Translations under genes and position numbers: made by a program | Shown: one piece after another, positions 8,875 to 16,546 of the stretch | Layout: every line of letters begins with the position of its first letter | Numbering within the stretch: position 1 is the stretch's first letter | Notes under the pieces: generated by a model | The model's database searches: none | What the model saw: only the letters and a program-made list of their open reading frames with translations | Told to the model about the DNA's origin: nothing | DNA from: an uncultured Oscillospiraceae bacterium | GTDB taxonomy: Bacteria > Bacillota > Clostridia > Oscillospirales > Acutalibacteraceae | DNA: 41,015 nt | Direction: 5' to 3' | Assembly (NCBI GenBank): GCA_900541975.1 | Contig: UQLR01000018.1 | Span: 1-41,015, forward strand

Positions 8875-9285
8875 CTATTTCATAATTTCTTCTATAAGTT
8901 TTTGAATTATCCCCTTGTCATATTCTTCATAAAGAGAATTGTTATATATGTTGTTGCGATACATTTCTGGAGTAATACTAATTTCGATTACTTCTGTAAA
9001 CTCGTCTTTCCATTTTACCATAACTCCAGTTCCTAAATCCTCAGAATACTGTAGCTTATTGTCTATTACAATTCCCAAGGCCTTAATATACAAAGTTTTT
9101 GTCTTAGGAGAAAAGGACTTAATATAGATTATGTCGCCAACCTTTATTGATGTTAACATCTGATAAATTGCAGGTGCCTCTGGTTCTTTCCAACCTATAT
9201 ATGCAAAATTATTCCGAAGAAAATCCTGCGCTTTATCTTTTACTTTAGAATCATTGTAATATGCACCAATACCCCAAACAGCCAT
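8875..9285 (-). CDS. Putative PUA/EVE-like small protein (136 aa)
   Basis: Start at ATG 9285 (MAVWGIGAYYND), 8 bases after AGGAGG; the ATG six bases upstream is too close to the RBS. The protein has a leading W-G-I-G strand, a N-x-AYIGW segment and then TSIKVGDIIYIKSFSPKTKTLYIKALGIV, which looks like the core of PUA-like/EVE folds found in modified-nucleic-acid readers and McrB-type N-termini. This is similarity of pattern only, and I am not sure. It follows the zinc-ribbon gene by 62 bases on the same strand. A sensing or reader role in the surrounding defence-type island is inference. Confidence 0.6.
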   Translation of the reverse strand: MAVWGIGAYYNDSKVKDKAQDFLRNNFAYIGWKEPEAPAIYQMLTSIKVGDIIYIKSFSPKTKTLYIKALGIVIDNKLQYSEDLGTGVMVKWKDEFTEVIEISITPEMYRNNIYNNSLYEEYDKGIIQKLIEEIMK

Positions 9286-9347
9286 TTGCATTACCTCCTT
9301 TTGTTCTATTGTATCATGTTAAGGGGAAAAAGCAAAGTTTCATTCGT

Positions 9348-10001
9348 TTAGTTCTTTTGAACCTTACTTTCCCGCTGAATTTCTTTATGACCACACTTAC
9401 TGCACTGATAGGTAACATCATAGAAATATTCTGTTGCTGGAACGTCTACCTCATATTCATCATAATCAGGTGTTGCATTTATATAAGTTTTGCCATTTTT
9501 TCGTGTATGATAGATTTTGCGTGTCTCTTTTATGAATGTATTCCTTGTGCCCACTAATTCTGAATGAACTCTTTGCATGGTCTTCCTTCTTTGACAAGCA
9601 GGACACACGCTACCCCTTGTCAGCAGCCATGGTAAGAAAAGTAATACGCCGATTCCTGCAATAATCAATCCCACTATAAAGTCAATACTAAACATAAAAA
9701 TTATCCCTATAATGATAGGACCAAGTCCAAAACAGGCACAAAGACAACCGATTTTATCCCGATTGTCGTTTCTTAGTTTTCGTTCATCTCTTGTTAGTTG
9801 CTCTTGATTCAGTTGTCTCAAGTATTTTTTACAGAGTGTTCCCTCACGGATTTCTTTGTTACAGTTCCGGCAATGCTTTTTACCATCTGAATTTAGTTGT
9901 AGTTGTTCTCTGTTATCTACATGCTTAAAACATTTCTTCCCGCAATTTGGGCAAAAATTGCTCCCTTCCTGAATCACAGCACTACATTTAGGGCATATCA
10001 T
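9348..10001 (-). CDS. Zinc-ribbon membrane protein
   Basis: 217 residues, ATG at 10001 after AAAGGTGAGGAA. The N-terminus is a zinc ribbon (CPKC at 3-6, CPNC at 18-21), followed by a second Cys pair (HCRNC). A polar linker leads to two hydrophobic segments (around CLCACFGLGPIIIGIIFMF and IVGLIIAGIGVLLFLPWLL) and then CPAC and a final CSKCG pair near the C-terminus. The protein is probably membrane-anchored, with metal-binding ribbons facing the cytosol. Function unknown. Divergent from the XRE regulator at 10150; the 150-base gap between them probably holds both promoters. Confidence 0.75.
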   Translation of the reverse strand: MICPKCSAVIQEGSNFCPNCGKKCFKHVDNREQLQLNSDGKKHCRNCNKEIREGTLCKKYLRQLNQEQLTRDERKLRNDNRDKIGCLCACFGLGPIIIGIIFMFSIDFIVGLIIAGIGVLLFLPWLLTRGSVCPACQRRKTMQRVHSELVGTRNTFIKETRKIYHTRKNGKTYINATPDYDEYEVDVPATEYFYDVTYQCSKCGHKEIQRESKVQKN

Positions 10002-10149
10002 TTCCTCACCTTTTCTATATCTTGAATGATTTTGAGCATACTTTATATAGAACTATTTTAATCCTTGTTTTTCGTTTTGTCAATGATTATCTCGTTTTTA
10101 AGAGTGGAAAACTCGTTTCTCCTTTAGAATGAAAGGGGAGTTGATATTT

Positions 10150-10518
10150 ATGCCTTTTTGCGATACATTACGCAATTTAATAGATGAACGAGGACTTACA
10201 CAAAAACAACTGGCACAGGCCTTGGAAATTCCTGTGTCTACCCTTGGCGGATATGTGCAAGGAACAAGTGAGCCGGATTTTGAGACATTGAAGTTGTTTG
10301 CAAACTATTTTAATGTGTCTGCCGATTACCTGTTAAATCTCAAAATCGGAAACACTCAATCTCATTTAGAAAATGAGCTTTTGCGGATTTTCCGGTCATT
10401 GAGCACAGAACAACAGGAGCTATATTTAGAGCAGGGCAAAGCCTTTATCAGAATCAATGCGAAAGAAGATGTAAAATCATCAAAATCGACTTTACAAGGA
10501 AAAAATAACGAAGGATAA
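10150..10518 (+). CDS. XRE-family transcriptional regulator
   Basis: 122 residues. Start ATG 10150 (MPFCDTLRN) is preceded by AAAGGGGAG; the frame opens 21 bases earlier but with no RBS of its own. Residues ~6-60 form a Cro/C1-type helix-turn-helix: LIDERGLTQKQLAQALEIPVSTLGGYVQGTSEPDFETLKLFANYFNVSADYLL. The C-terminal half is helical (LLRIFRSLSTEQQELYLEQG). Single-domain phage-like repressor, placed between the zinc-ribbon gene and the serine recombinase, so probably the regulator of this mobile element. Confidence 0.9.
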   Translation: MPFCDTLRNLIDERGLTQKQLAQALEIPVSTLGGYVQGTSEPDFETLKLFANYFNVSADYLLNLKIGNTQSHLENELLRIFRSLSTEQQELYLEQGKAFIRINAKEDVKSSKSTLQGKNNEG

Positions 10519-10524
10519 TGAAAA

Positions 10525-10556
10525 ACCGTCTGCGGAAAACGTAGACGGTCTTTTTA
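10525..10556 (+). terminator. Intrinsic terminator after XRE gene
   Basis: ACCGTCTGCG (10525-10534) pairs with CGTAGACGGT (10540-10549) with one wobble/mismatch, loop GAAAA, followed by CTTTTTATT. Confidence 0.85.
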
Positions 10557-10668
10557 TTGAGAAAATGTTTTGTTTTTTAGGTGTATTCGGTTTATAATAA
10601 GGTTGTAAGGAAAAGCCGCTATGTGATGAATTAAAAAGTCACATAACTTAATGTGGAGGGTTAAGCTA

Positions 10669-11886
10669 ATGAAAGGACAGGATAACTGAAAATACGCTAT
10701 CTATTCGAGAAAATCAAAATTTACCGGCAAAGGCGAAAGCATTGAAAACCAAATTGAGCTTTGCCGTCAACATATCAAGCTCCACCATGACAATGTAACG
10801 GAAGAGGACATTCTCATTTTTGAAGACGAGGGATTCTCCGGTGGAAACGTCAATCGTCCGCAGTTTCAGGCCATGATGAAGCAAATCCGGGCCAATCAGA
10901 TTCAGGCTGTAGTCTGCTACCGCCTAGACCGCATCAGCCGTAATGTGGGAGATTTTGCCAAGCTCAAGGACGAATTTGATTACTACAATGTGGAGTTCAC
11001 TTCAATCCGAGATGATTTTGACACTACTTCCCCAAGCGGTAGAGCCATGATGATGGTTTCCGTCTTTGCACAGTTGGAACGGGAAACCACCGCAGAACGT
11101 ATCCGGGATAATATGCACGAGCTTGCCAAGTCTGGACGTTGGTTAGGCGGCACAACACCGACCGGCTATAAAAGTACGCAGATTGTTGGGAGCGTTACAG
11201 TGGACGGAAAAGAGCGAAAAGCCTATAAATTGGACATCATCAAAGAAGAAGCGGAAATTATCAGGCTGATTTTCTCGAAATTTATAGAAACCAATTCGCT
11301 TACCAAAACAGATACTCACTTGTTGCAGAACAATGTCACCACAAAAAACGGGAAGAATTTTACCCGGTTTTCCATTCGCTCCATTCTGCAAAATCCGGTT
11401 TATATGATAGCCGACCAGAACGCATGGGTGTATTTCGACAGCTTAGGCGTAGAGATTTACGCTGAACACTCGGAATTTGACGGCAAGCATGGAACTATGG
11501 CTTACAACAAAACCATTCAAAAATCCGGCAAGTCCAATCAAATGCGGGATATGGACGAATGGATTGTTGCTGTGGGAAAGCACAAGGGCTTGATCGCCGG
11601 AGCAGATTGGGTGAAAGTGCAGGATATGCTGAATCAAAACCGTTCCAAGTCCTACCGCAAGCCCAAGAGCAATGTGGCGTTGTTGTCCGGCCTGCTGTAC
11701 TGTGGGAACTGTGGCAGCTTTATGCGTCCCAAGCTCAGCCAGCGGACAAACGCACAGGGTGAGAAGATTTATAGCTATCTCTGTGAAACAAAAGAACGCA
11801 GCCGTTGTCAGCTCTGCAACAGCAAGAATCCCAACGGCAACGAGCTTGACAAGTCGAAACGGCAACTATTCGGAAATTCCGAATAG
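10669..11886 (+). pseudogene. Large serine recombinase with TGA at codon 7 and lost 3' end
   Basis: ATG 10669 follows GGAGGGTTAAGCTA. The frame reads MKGQDN, then TGA (10687-10689), then continues open as [25 protein letters not shown] for 398 more codons. The catalytic serine of the resolvase domain lies in YSRKS right after the stop. Later parts are the [16 protein letters not shown] and [15 protein letters not shown] segments, the Recombinase domain ([11 protein letters not shown]) and the zinc ribbon ([15 protein letters not shown] ... [11 protein letters not shown]). After NGNELDK the normal sequence stops abruptly, and 12 foreign codons follow to TAG at 11884-11886. The next usable ATG (10873) is past the catalytic Ser. 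The gene therefore looks inactive at both ends unless the TGA is read through. Confidence 0.85.
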
Positions 11887-12600
11887 TTCAAACGGAGGGT
11901 TCGAGACAGGTGAGTCGTGAAGTCATCCATTATAATTTACAGATGATAATTGCCGTGGGCTTTAAGGTGAACAATGATTGGGCAGTTCGTTTTCGTAAGT
12001 GGTCAGGACAAATTGTTAAAGATTATACAATTCAAGGTTGGACGATGGATAAGGAACGTCTGAAGAAAGGACATATGTTTACAGATGAATATTTTGAGCG
12101 GCAGTTACAGAATATTCGTGAGATACGCCTTTCTGAACGCAAGTTTTATCAAAAAGTTACTGACCTTTATGCTACCGCTTTTGACTATGATAAAGATGCT
12201 AAAACTACCAGACGATTTTTTTCAGACGGTGCAGAATAAAATGCATTGGGCCGTTCACAGGCATACGGCAGCAGAACTTATTGTTGAACGAGCTAATGCA
12301 GAAAAAGAACATATGGGATTGACCGCTTGGGAAGCGGCTCCAAATGGAAAAATTATAAAAGCAGAATTGCAAGCCGAACGTCATATTCCGATGAGTATGG
12401 AAGATTGGGCAAAGCGGTTAGATGGTTTTCTGGAATTTAACGGAAACGAGATACTTACAGGTCCAGGTAAGATTAGTGCAGAACAGGCAAAGCTTCATGC
12501 AGAAACAGAGTTCGAGAAATATCGCATTATTCAAGATAGATTGTTCGTATCAGACTATGACAGGTACCTGATTGAATTAGAGGAAAAGGCAAAGAAGTAG
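11850..12600 (+). pseudogene. RhuM-family gene, 5' truncated and frameshifted
   Basis: From about 11850 one frame reads [16 protein letters not shown], then SRQVSREVIHYNLQMIIAVGFKVNN and QFRKW-like VRFRKWSGQIVKDYTIQGWTMDKERLK, the core of RhuM (virulence/Fic-associated phage-like) proteins. It ends at 12239 after a T7 run (12216-12222). A different frame carries the rest: QTVQNKMHWAVHRHTAAELIVERANAEKEHMGLTAWE, then a C-terminal tail to 12600. Removing one T restores a single frame. The N-terminal ~100 residues (usual DNA-binding-like start) are missing, and the fragment begins exactly where the recombinase sequence stops, so a deletion joined the two genes. Family function is unclear; members are common in defence islands and prophages. 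Confidence 0.8.
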
Positions 12601-12657
12601 GCAATGGAAAATTTGAAGTTGACGGAGGTATTAAGGTGAGAAAACGAATTAAATACT

Positions 12658-12734
12658 CGGTGCAGTTTTAACTGACAGCAGATTGTATCGAGGTTAATTT
12701 AGGCAAATTGCTTATGTTGTCAGGGACTGCACCG
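12658..12734. repeat. Long imperfect inverted repeat
   Basis: CGGTGCAGT...ACTGACA (12658-12677) faces TGTCAG...ACTGCACCG (12718-12734), about 9 + 6-7 paired bases with a small internal loop around a 40-base centre. Upstream is an orphan RBS (GACGGAGGTATTAAGGTG) and a short frame starting GTG 12636 that stops at TAA inside the left arm. Not followed by a T tract, so not a plain terminator. It lies 42 bases before the methyltransferase start; it could be an attenuator, a terminator remnant or the end of a small element. Confidence 0.45.
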
Positions 12735-12775
12735 AATTATAAAATTTATCATTTTATTTGAGAGGAAGCAGTTTT

Positions 12776-13534
12776 ATGAATGAAGAATATTTAAGAAAGA
12801 TATGGAAACAGGAAGAAGAAATAGCACATATTCACGGTTGGGATTTTTCCCATATTCATGGAAGGTACGAAGTAGAAAATGATTTGCCTTGGAATTATGA
12901 GGAAATAGTCAGAGGGTATTTATCCAATGATATGCAAATGATGGATTACGATACAGGTGGAGGCGAGTTTTTATTATCGTTAAACCATCCATATGAAAAG
13001 ACATTTGCTACGGAAGGATATTCTCCAAATGTTGAAATTTGTAAAAGTAAGCTATTACCTCTTGGCGTTGGTTTTAAAGAGTGTCAGAATCCTAATAAAA
13101 TACCATTTGAAGATAACGTGTTTGACATTATGATTAATAGGCATGGAGATTTTGCACCGAAAGAGATATATAGATTATTACAAAAAAATGGTGTGTTCAT
13201 TACTGAACAAGTCGGAGGAGACAACGAAAGAGATTTAGTTGAAATGGTGCTGCCTGGTTTAGAGAAACCTTTTCCGGATTTAAACTTGAAAATACAACAG
13301 AAAAAGTTTGAGGAGGCAGGTTTTAAAATACTGAGGGCTGAAGAAGCATATAGACCTATTTATTTCTATGATGTTGGTGCATTTGTATGGTTTGCACATA
13401 TTATAGAATGGGAGTTTCCAAATTTTTTTGTTGATAAGTGTTTTAAACAGTTATTAAAGATGCAAGAAGACATTGATAAAAATGGGTTTGTTAAGGGTAC
13501 AATACATAGATATTTGATTGTAGCAACAAAGTAA
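12776..13534 (+). CDS. Class I SAM-dependent methyltransferase
   Basis: 252 residues from ATG 12776 after GAGAGGAAGCAG. SAM-binding motif I is the DYDTGGGEFLLSL segment, followed by an acidic/E position in FATEGYSPNVEIC, then IPFEDNVFDIMINRHGDF (motif IV-like) and EIYRLLQKNGVFITEQVGG (post-motif). This layout is the UbiE/SmtA-like Methyltransf_11 type acting on small molecules, not a DNA methylase. The C-terminal part, with KFEEAGFKILRAEEAYRPIYFYDVGAFVWF, matches methyltransferases often carried on clostridial mobile elements. Substrate unknown. A 9-bp hairpin without T tract follows at 13541-13564. Confidence 0.85.
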   Translation: MNEEYLRKIWKQEEEIAHIHGWDFSHIHGRYEVENDLPWNYEEIVRGYLSNDMQMMDYDTGGGEFLLSLNHPYEKTFATEGYSPNVEICKSKLLPLGVGFKECQNPNKIPFEDNVFDIMINRHGDFAPKEIYRLLQKNGVFITEQVGGDNERDLVEMVLPGLEKPFPDLNLKIQQKKFEEAGFKILRAEEAYRPIYFYDVGAFVWFAHIIEWEFPNFFVDKCFKQLLKMQEDIDKNGFVKGTIHRYLIVATK

Positions 13535-13540
13535 TAGGTT

Positions 13541-13564
13541 GTGGCAGGATGTATATTCTGCCAC
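13541..13564 (+). terminator. Weak terminator-like hairpin
   Basis: GTGGCAGGA and TTCTGCCAC pair over 9 bases with a 6-base loop right after the methyltransferase stop. There is no T run after it, so termination is uncertain. Confidence 0.4.
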
Positions 13565-13634
13565 GATTACTAAAATATAAGAATCTGAAAATCTCAGTTT
13601 CATTGACATATTCCCACAAACGGCAAAAGTGTAA

Positions 13635-13745
13635 AAAAGTCTGATGATGTATTCCCGTACTCGGAAAAATATCAAAGAAATCCAGCGTATCCAGACGAGC
13701 CATGTGGAGACGGTAGTTCTTTTGCGTAGGGAAAAATCGACATAG
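13635..13745 (+). pseudogene. Second RumA/RlmD-like C-terminal fragment
   Basis: Open from just after a TAA (13632-13634) to TAG 13743-13745. It ends IQRIQTSHVETVVLLRREKST, containing the RumA/RlmD C-terminal motif SHVETVVLL; the rest upstream (MMYSRTRKNIKE) is not clearly homologous. It shares 16 of 17 bases (CATGT-G/T-GAGACGGTAGT, 13701-13717) with the fragment at 1479-1495. Differences fall on third codon positions, as in two diverged copies of the same coding motif. Probably a scar of a methyltransferase gene used as an insertion site or carried on an element. Confidence 0.45.
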
Positions 13746-13905
13746 GAGAAATTCTATATTTCCCGCCTGGCGAGAGTGTGGTATTAACGTTGCAACTTTT
13801 ATTGAAGAAGAATAAAAAATGGATTTCATTTTATGAATAGCGACAGAAACGGCAACAGTTTGTTTTGGTAAATTATAAAAAATTTAGATGAAAAGTGGTG
13901 ACTGC

Positions 13906-14496
13906 ATGTACTTTGCGTTTGAGGACAGAAGAAGCATCCGAAAATACAAAGAACAGGATGTTCCAAAAGATATAATTGAAAAAATTCTTCAAGCCGGCAT
14001 ATTGGCTCCGTCTTCTAAAAACAGACAACCCTGGCGCTTTATTGTAATGACAGGCGCAACAAAAGCAGATATGGTTTCTGTAATGCGCTGTGGAATAGAA
14101 CGGGAAAAACAGGCGCCATTACTCCCAGACAGTAGCAAATATATCAGTGGAGCAGAATATACGGCCAAAATTATGCAACAGGCTCCGGTTACGATCTTTA
14201 TTGTTAATCCACTGGGAGCAGACCTGCAAAAACAGCTTACACCCGAAGAACGGATTTATGAAATCTGTAATGCCCAGTCGGTTGGGGCGGCAATTGAAAA
14301 TATGGCGCTTGCGGCAACCGGGCTCGGCCTTGGCAGTCTGTGGATATGCGACACCTATTTTGCTTATCCGGAACTAAAAGAATGGCTTGGGATCGATGGG
14401 GAGATTTTTGCGGCGTTAATCGTTGGATATGCCGATGAAGAGCCTGCGGCCAGACCAAGAAAAACTTTGGAAGAAGTAACCGAGTGGCGCGGGTAA
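13906..14496 (+). CDS. Nitroreductase family protein
   Basis: 196 residues. ATG 13906 (MYFAFEDRRSIRKYK) is favoured, with AGTGGTGA as RBS; an in-frame ATG at 13888 would add six residues. Features of FMN-dependent NAD(P)H nitroreductases: RRSIRKY near the N-terminus, LQAGILAPSSKNRQPWRFIV (flavin contact, with SSKNRQPW), and SVGAAIENMALAATGLGLGSLWI plus a C-terminal ALIVGYADEEP...PRKTLEEV. The enzyme reduces nitro groups, quinones or flavins; the physiological substrate is unknown. No partner gene is adjacent; it starts the region right of the island. Confidence 0.93.
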   Translation: MYFAFEDRRSIRKYKEQDVPKDIIEKILQAGILAPSSKNRQPWRFIVMTGATKADMVSVMRCGIEREKQAPLLPDSSKYISGAEYTAKIMQQAPVTIFIVNPLGADLQKQLTPEERIYEICNAQSVGAAIENMALAATGLGLGSLWICDTYFAYPELKEWLGIDGEIFAALIVGYADEEPAARPRKTLEEVTEWRG

Positions 14497-15068
14497 CCGA
14501 AAAATTCCAGAATTAAATTTGCCCGGAAAAAATCGGGTGCAGCCGTGTAATATGGAAATTGCTTGTTAAAGAATTATATTCTGCCAGTAAGGAAAAATGA
14601 TAGGAAGGTACAGTCTGAATGCTTAAAGGTTACATAAGACCCGCTAAAGAAAAAAGTAAAGTCAATGTGTGAACGATTGTGAAATGACATAATCAAATTG
14701 AAAGATTAGCCGCTGTTCTGAGAACTTTTTGATGGTAAAGGCGGATTACCGGATCAATTATATCTCCATGAAATTGCGTTTTATTATTTAATGAAATCTC
14801 GGGGAACACAAGAACTTGACAATAATAGCCACACGTTTGACGTAAAAGAAGAAATGCATTGAATCCCATTGAAGAGTGGGAACGGCATAAGGCATTTCCA
14901 TCCCGGATGAAAGACGATTTAAAGAAACCGCACGGTTTGTGCTTTTGAAAACTAGTATGAATTGTGTTTTATTTCTCTATGAAATATGAGAAATATTGAC
15001 TAAAGGTCACAGAAGATATATAATGCCTTTGGAAAAGGACAAATTTTGCAAAATGAAGGACAGCAGAC
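14497..15068. other. Gene-free stretch with coding remnant
   Basis: No intact gene on either strand. On the plus strand 14722-14862 is open without a start and reads ELFDGKGGLPDQLYLHEIAF and on to DVKEEMH; its composition looks like protein code, but I do not recognise the family. Flanking sequence breaks into several frames, so this is most likely decayed coding DNA. The last ~100 bases hold the leader of the TetR gene. Confidence 0.5.
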
Positions 15069-15671
15069 ATGGGGAAAATAGAAGAAAAGAAAAAAGCCAA
15101 GCGCGAGGCGCTTTTGGCTTCTGCGTTTACGCTTTTTACAGAAAAAGGAACAAACCGAACGTCTATTTCAGAAATTGTGGAAAACGCGGGCGTTGCAAAG
15201 GGTACGTTTTATCTGTATTTTAAAGACAAATATGATCTGCGCAATAAGCTGATCGCGTATAAATCGGGCGTGATCATCGGTAAGGCGACGCAGTCTATGC
15301 GGAAAAAAGCGTTTGCAGATTTTACGCAGGAAATCCTTTTTCTTGTGGATCATATCATACGGCAGTTTCAGACCGATCTTTCCCTATTGGAGTTTATATC
15401 CAAAAACCTCAGTTGGGAAATTTTGAAAAACGCCCTGCTCACAGAAACACTGGAAGGCGGCGTGGATTTCCGCCAGATGTACCTGAATATGATCGGGCGT
15501 TCAAAGCTGCACTTTGAACGCCCGGATATTATGCTGTATCTGATTGTAGAAGTGGTCAACGCAGTTTGCTATAATACCATTCTTTATAAAAATCCGGTCG
15601 ATATTGAAACAATGAAACCTTATTTATATAATACAATTGCAGGTATTATTAAAAATCATAGTGAAAAGTAA
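15069..15671 (+). CDS. TetR/AcrR-family transcriptional regulator
   Basis: 200 residues; ATG 15069 preceded by AAGGACAGCAGAC. Residues ~8-55 are the TetR HTH: KREALLASAFTLFTEKGTNRTSISEIVENAGVAKGTFYLYFKDKYDLRNKLIAYK. The C-terminal ligand/dimer domain is helical and ends NTIAGIIKNHSEK; its ligand is unknown. No efflux pump or other obvious target gene is adjacent; the upstream nitroreductase is the nearest same-strand gene (570 bases away). It converges with the trp operon, sharing the terminator at 15679-15722. Confidence 0.92.
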   Translation: MGKIEEKKKAKREALLASAFTLFTEKGTNRTSISEIVENAGVAKGTFYLYFKDKYDLRNKLIAYKSGVIIGKATQSMRKKAFADFTQEILFLVDHIIRQFQTDLSLLEFISKNLSWEILKNALLTETLEGGVDFRQMYLNMIGRSKLHFERPDIMLYLIVEVVNAVCYNTILYKNPVDIETMKPYLYNTIAGIIKNHSEK

Positions 15672-15678
15672 AAATTTA

Positions 15679-15722
15679 CGCTATAAAAACGTCCCCTTCA
15701 AAAGGGGGCGTTTTTATAGCGC
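15679..15722. terminator. Bidirectional terminator between TetR gene and trp operon
   Basis: CGCTATAAAAACGTCCCC (15679-15696) pairs with GGGGGCGTTTTTATAGCG (to 15722) around a short loop TTCAAAA. The A/T runs inside the stem give a U tract in both directions. It lies 8 bases after the TetR stop and about 54 bases after the trpA stop. Confidence 0.92.
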
Positions 15723-15775
15723 GTTTTTGCGGTTAAAGCTATGAGGGGTGAAAAATTCAGACAGGATTTAAAAAG

Positions 15776-16546
15776 TCAGGATATTGCAGCTTTCATTTCT
15801 TTAATATAGCAGCATACGGGTTCTATACAGTCTGTTCCATATTGTTCACAAAGGCGGACAATTGCGCTGCCTACAATCACACCGTCGGCATATTGCACCA
15901 TTTGTTGCGCCTGCTGCGGGGTCGATACGCCAAAGCCCACGGCCACCGGTATAGAAGAGGCCGATTTTGCAAGCGCTGTCATTTTACCTATGTCCGTATT
16001 TATTTTGCTGCGCATACCTGTAACGCCCATTGAAGAAACGCAATATAAAAAACCCTGCGCCTCTTTTGCAATTTTTAATATCCGTTTTTCGGAAGTGGGC
16101 GCAATCAGGGAAATAAGATCGACGCCGTATTTCTCACATAAGGGGCTTAATTCTCCTTTTTCCTCAAAGGGCATATCCGGCACAATCAAGGCGTCCATTT
16201 TACAAAGTACGCACTCGTTTAGAAATTTTTCAGGTCCGTATACATAGACCGGGTTACTGTAGGTCATAAAGGCCAGGGGAATATCGCATGTTTTTCGCAG
16301 CTGTTTGACCATGCTGAAAATGCGGTCGATTGTAACGCCGCCCTGCAAAGCGCGTATGTCTGCTCTTTGGATCACTTCTCCTTCCGCTACCGGATCTGAA
16401 AAAGGAATACCAATCTCTATCAGATCTGCGCCTGCGCGCGCCATGGCGGGGATTAGCCGCAGGGTTGTTTCAAGATTGGGATCCCCGGCGGTAATGAACG
16501 GAATAAACGCTTTTTTGTTTTGAAACGCTGCTTGTGTTTTACTCAT
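15776..16546 (-). CDS. trpA: Tryptophan synthase alpha subunit
   Basis: 256 residues; ATG 16546 ([11 protein letters not shown]) follows GGGGAGGATCTTT and overlaps the trpB stop by 8 bases; the longer frame to 16573 lies inside trpB. TIM-barrel enzyme that cleaves indole-3-glycerol phosphate to indole and passes it to TrpB. Visible signatures: [31 protein letters not shown] with the catalytic Glu in [25 protein letters not shown] (phosphate site) and [10 protein letters not shown]. The second catalytic acid, Asp60 in E. coli (LADG), is Glu here (VAEG), a variant found in many Firmicutes. Last gene of the operon, closed by the bidirectional terminator. Confidence 0.97.
   Translation of the reverse strand: MSKTQAAFQNKKAFIPFITAGDPNLETTLRLIPAMARAGADLIEIGIPFSDPVAEGEVIQRADIRALQGGVTIDRIFSMVKQLRKTCDIPLAFMTYSNPVYVYGPEKFLNECVLCKMDALIVPDMPFEEKGELSPLCEKYGVDLISLIAPTSEKRILKIAKEAQGFLYCVSSMGVTGMRSKINTDIGKMTALAKSASSIPVAVGFGVSTPQQAQQMVQYADGVIVGSAIVRLCEQYGTDCIEPVCCYIKEMKAAIS

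Noticed and set aside
10687..10689. Selenocysteine or Trp recoding at the recombinase TGA
   Set aside because: No selenocysteine use or UGA recoding is indicated elsewhere; other stops of all three kinds occur in the same island, so decay is simpler.
12216..12222. Programmed -1 ribosomal frameshift at the T7 run
   Set aside because: A -1 slip leads into the wrong frame; restoring the second part needs a +1 shift (loss of one T), which fits an indel or slippage rather than a classical -1 site.
1479..13717. The 16/17-base match as an att direct repeat
   Set aside because: The match falls on a conserved coding motif (HVETVV) with differences at third positions, and flanking bases do not match; homology explains it better. 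Kept only as an integration-site hint.
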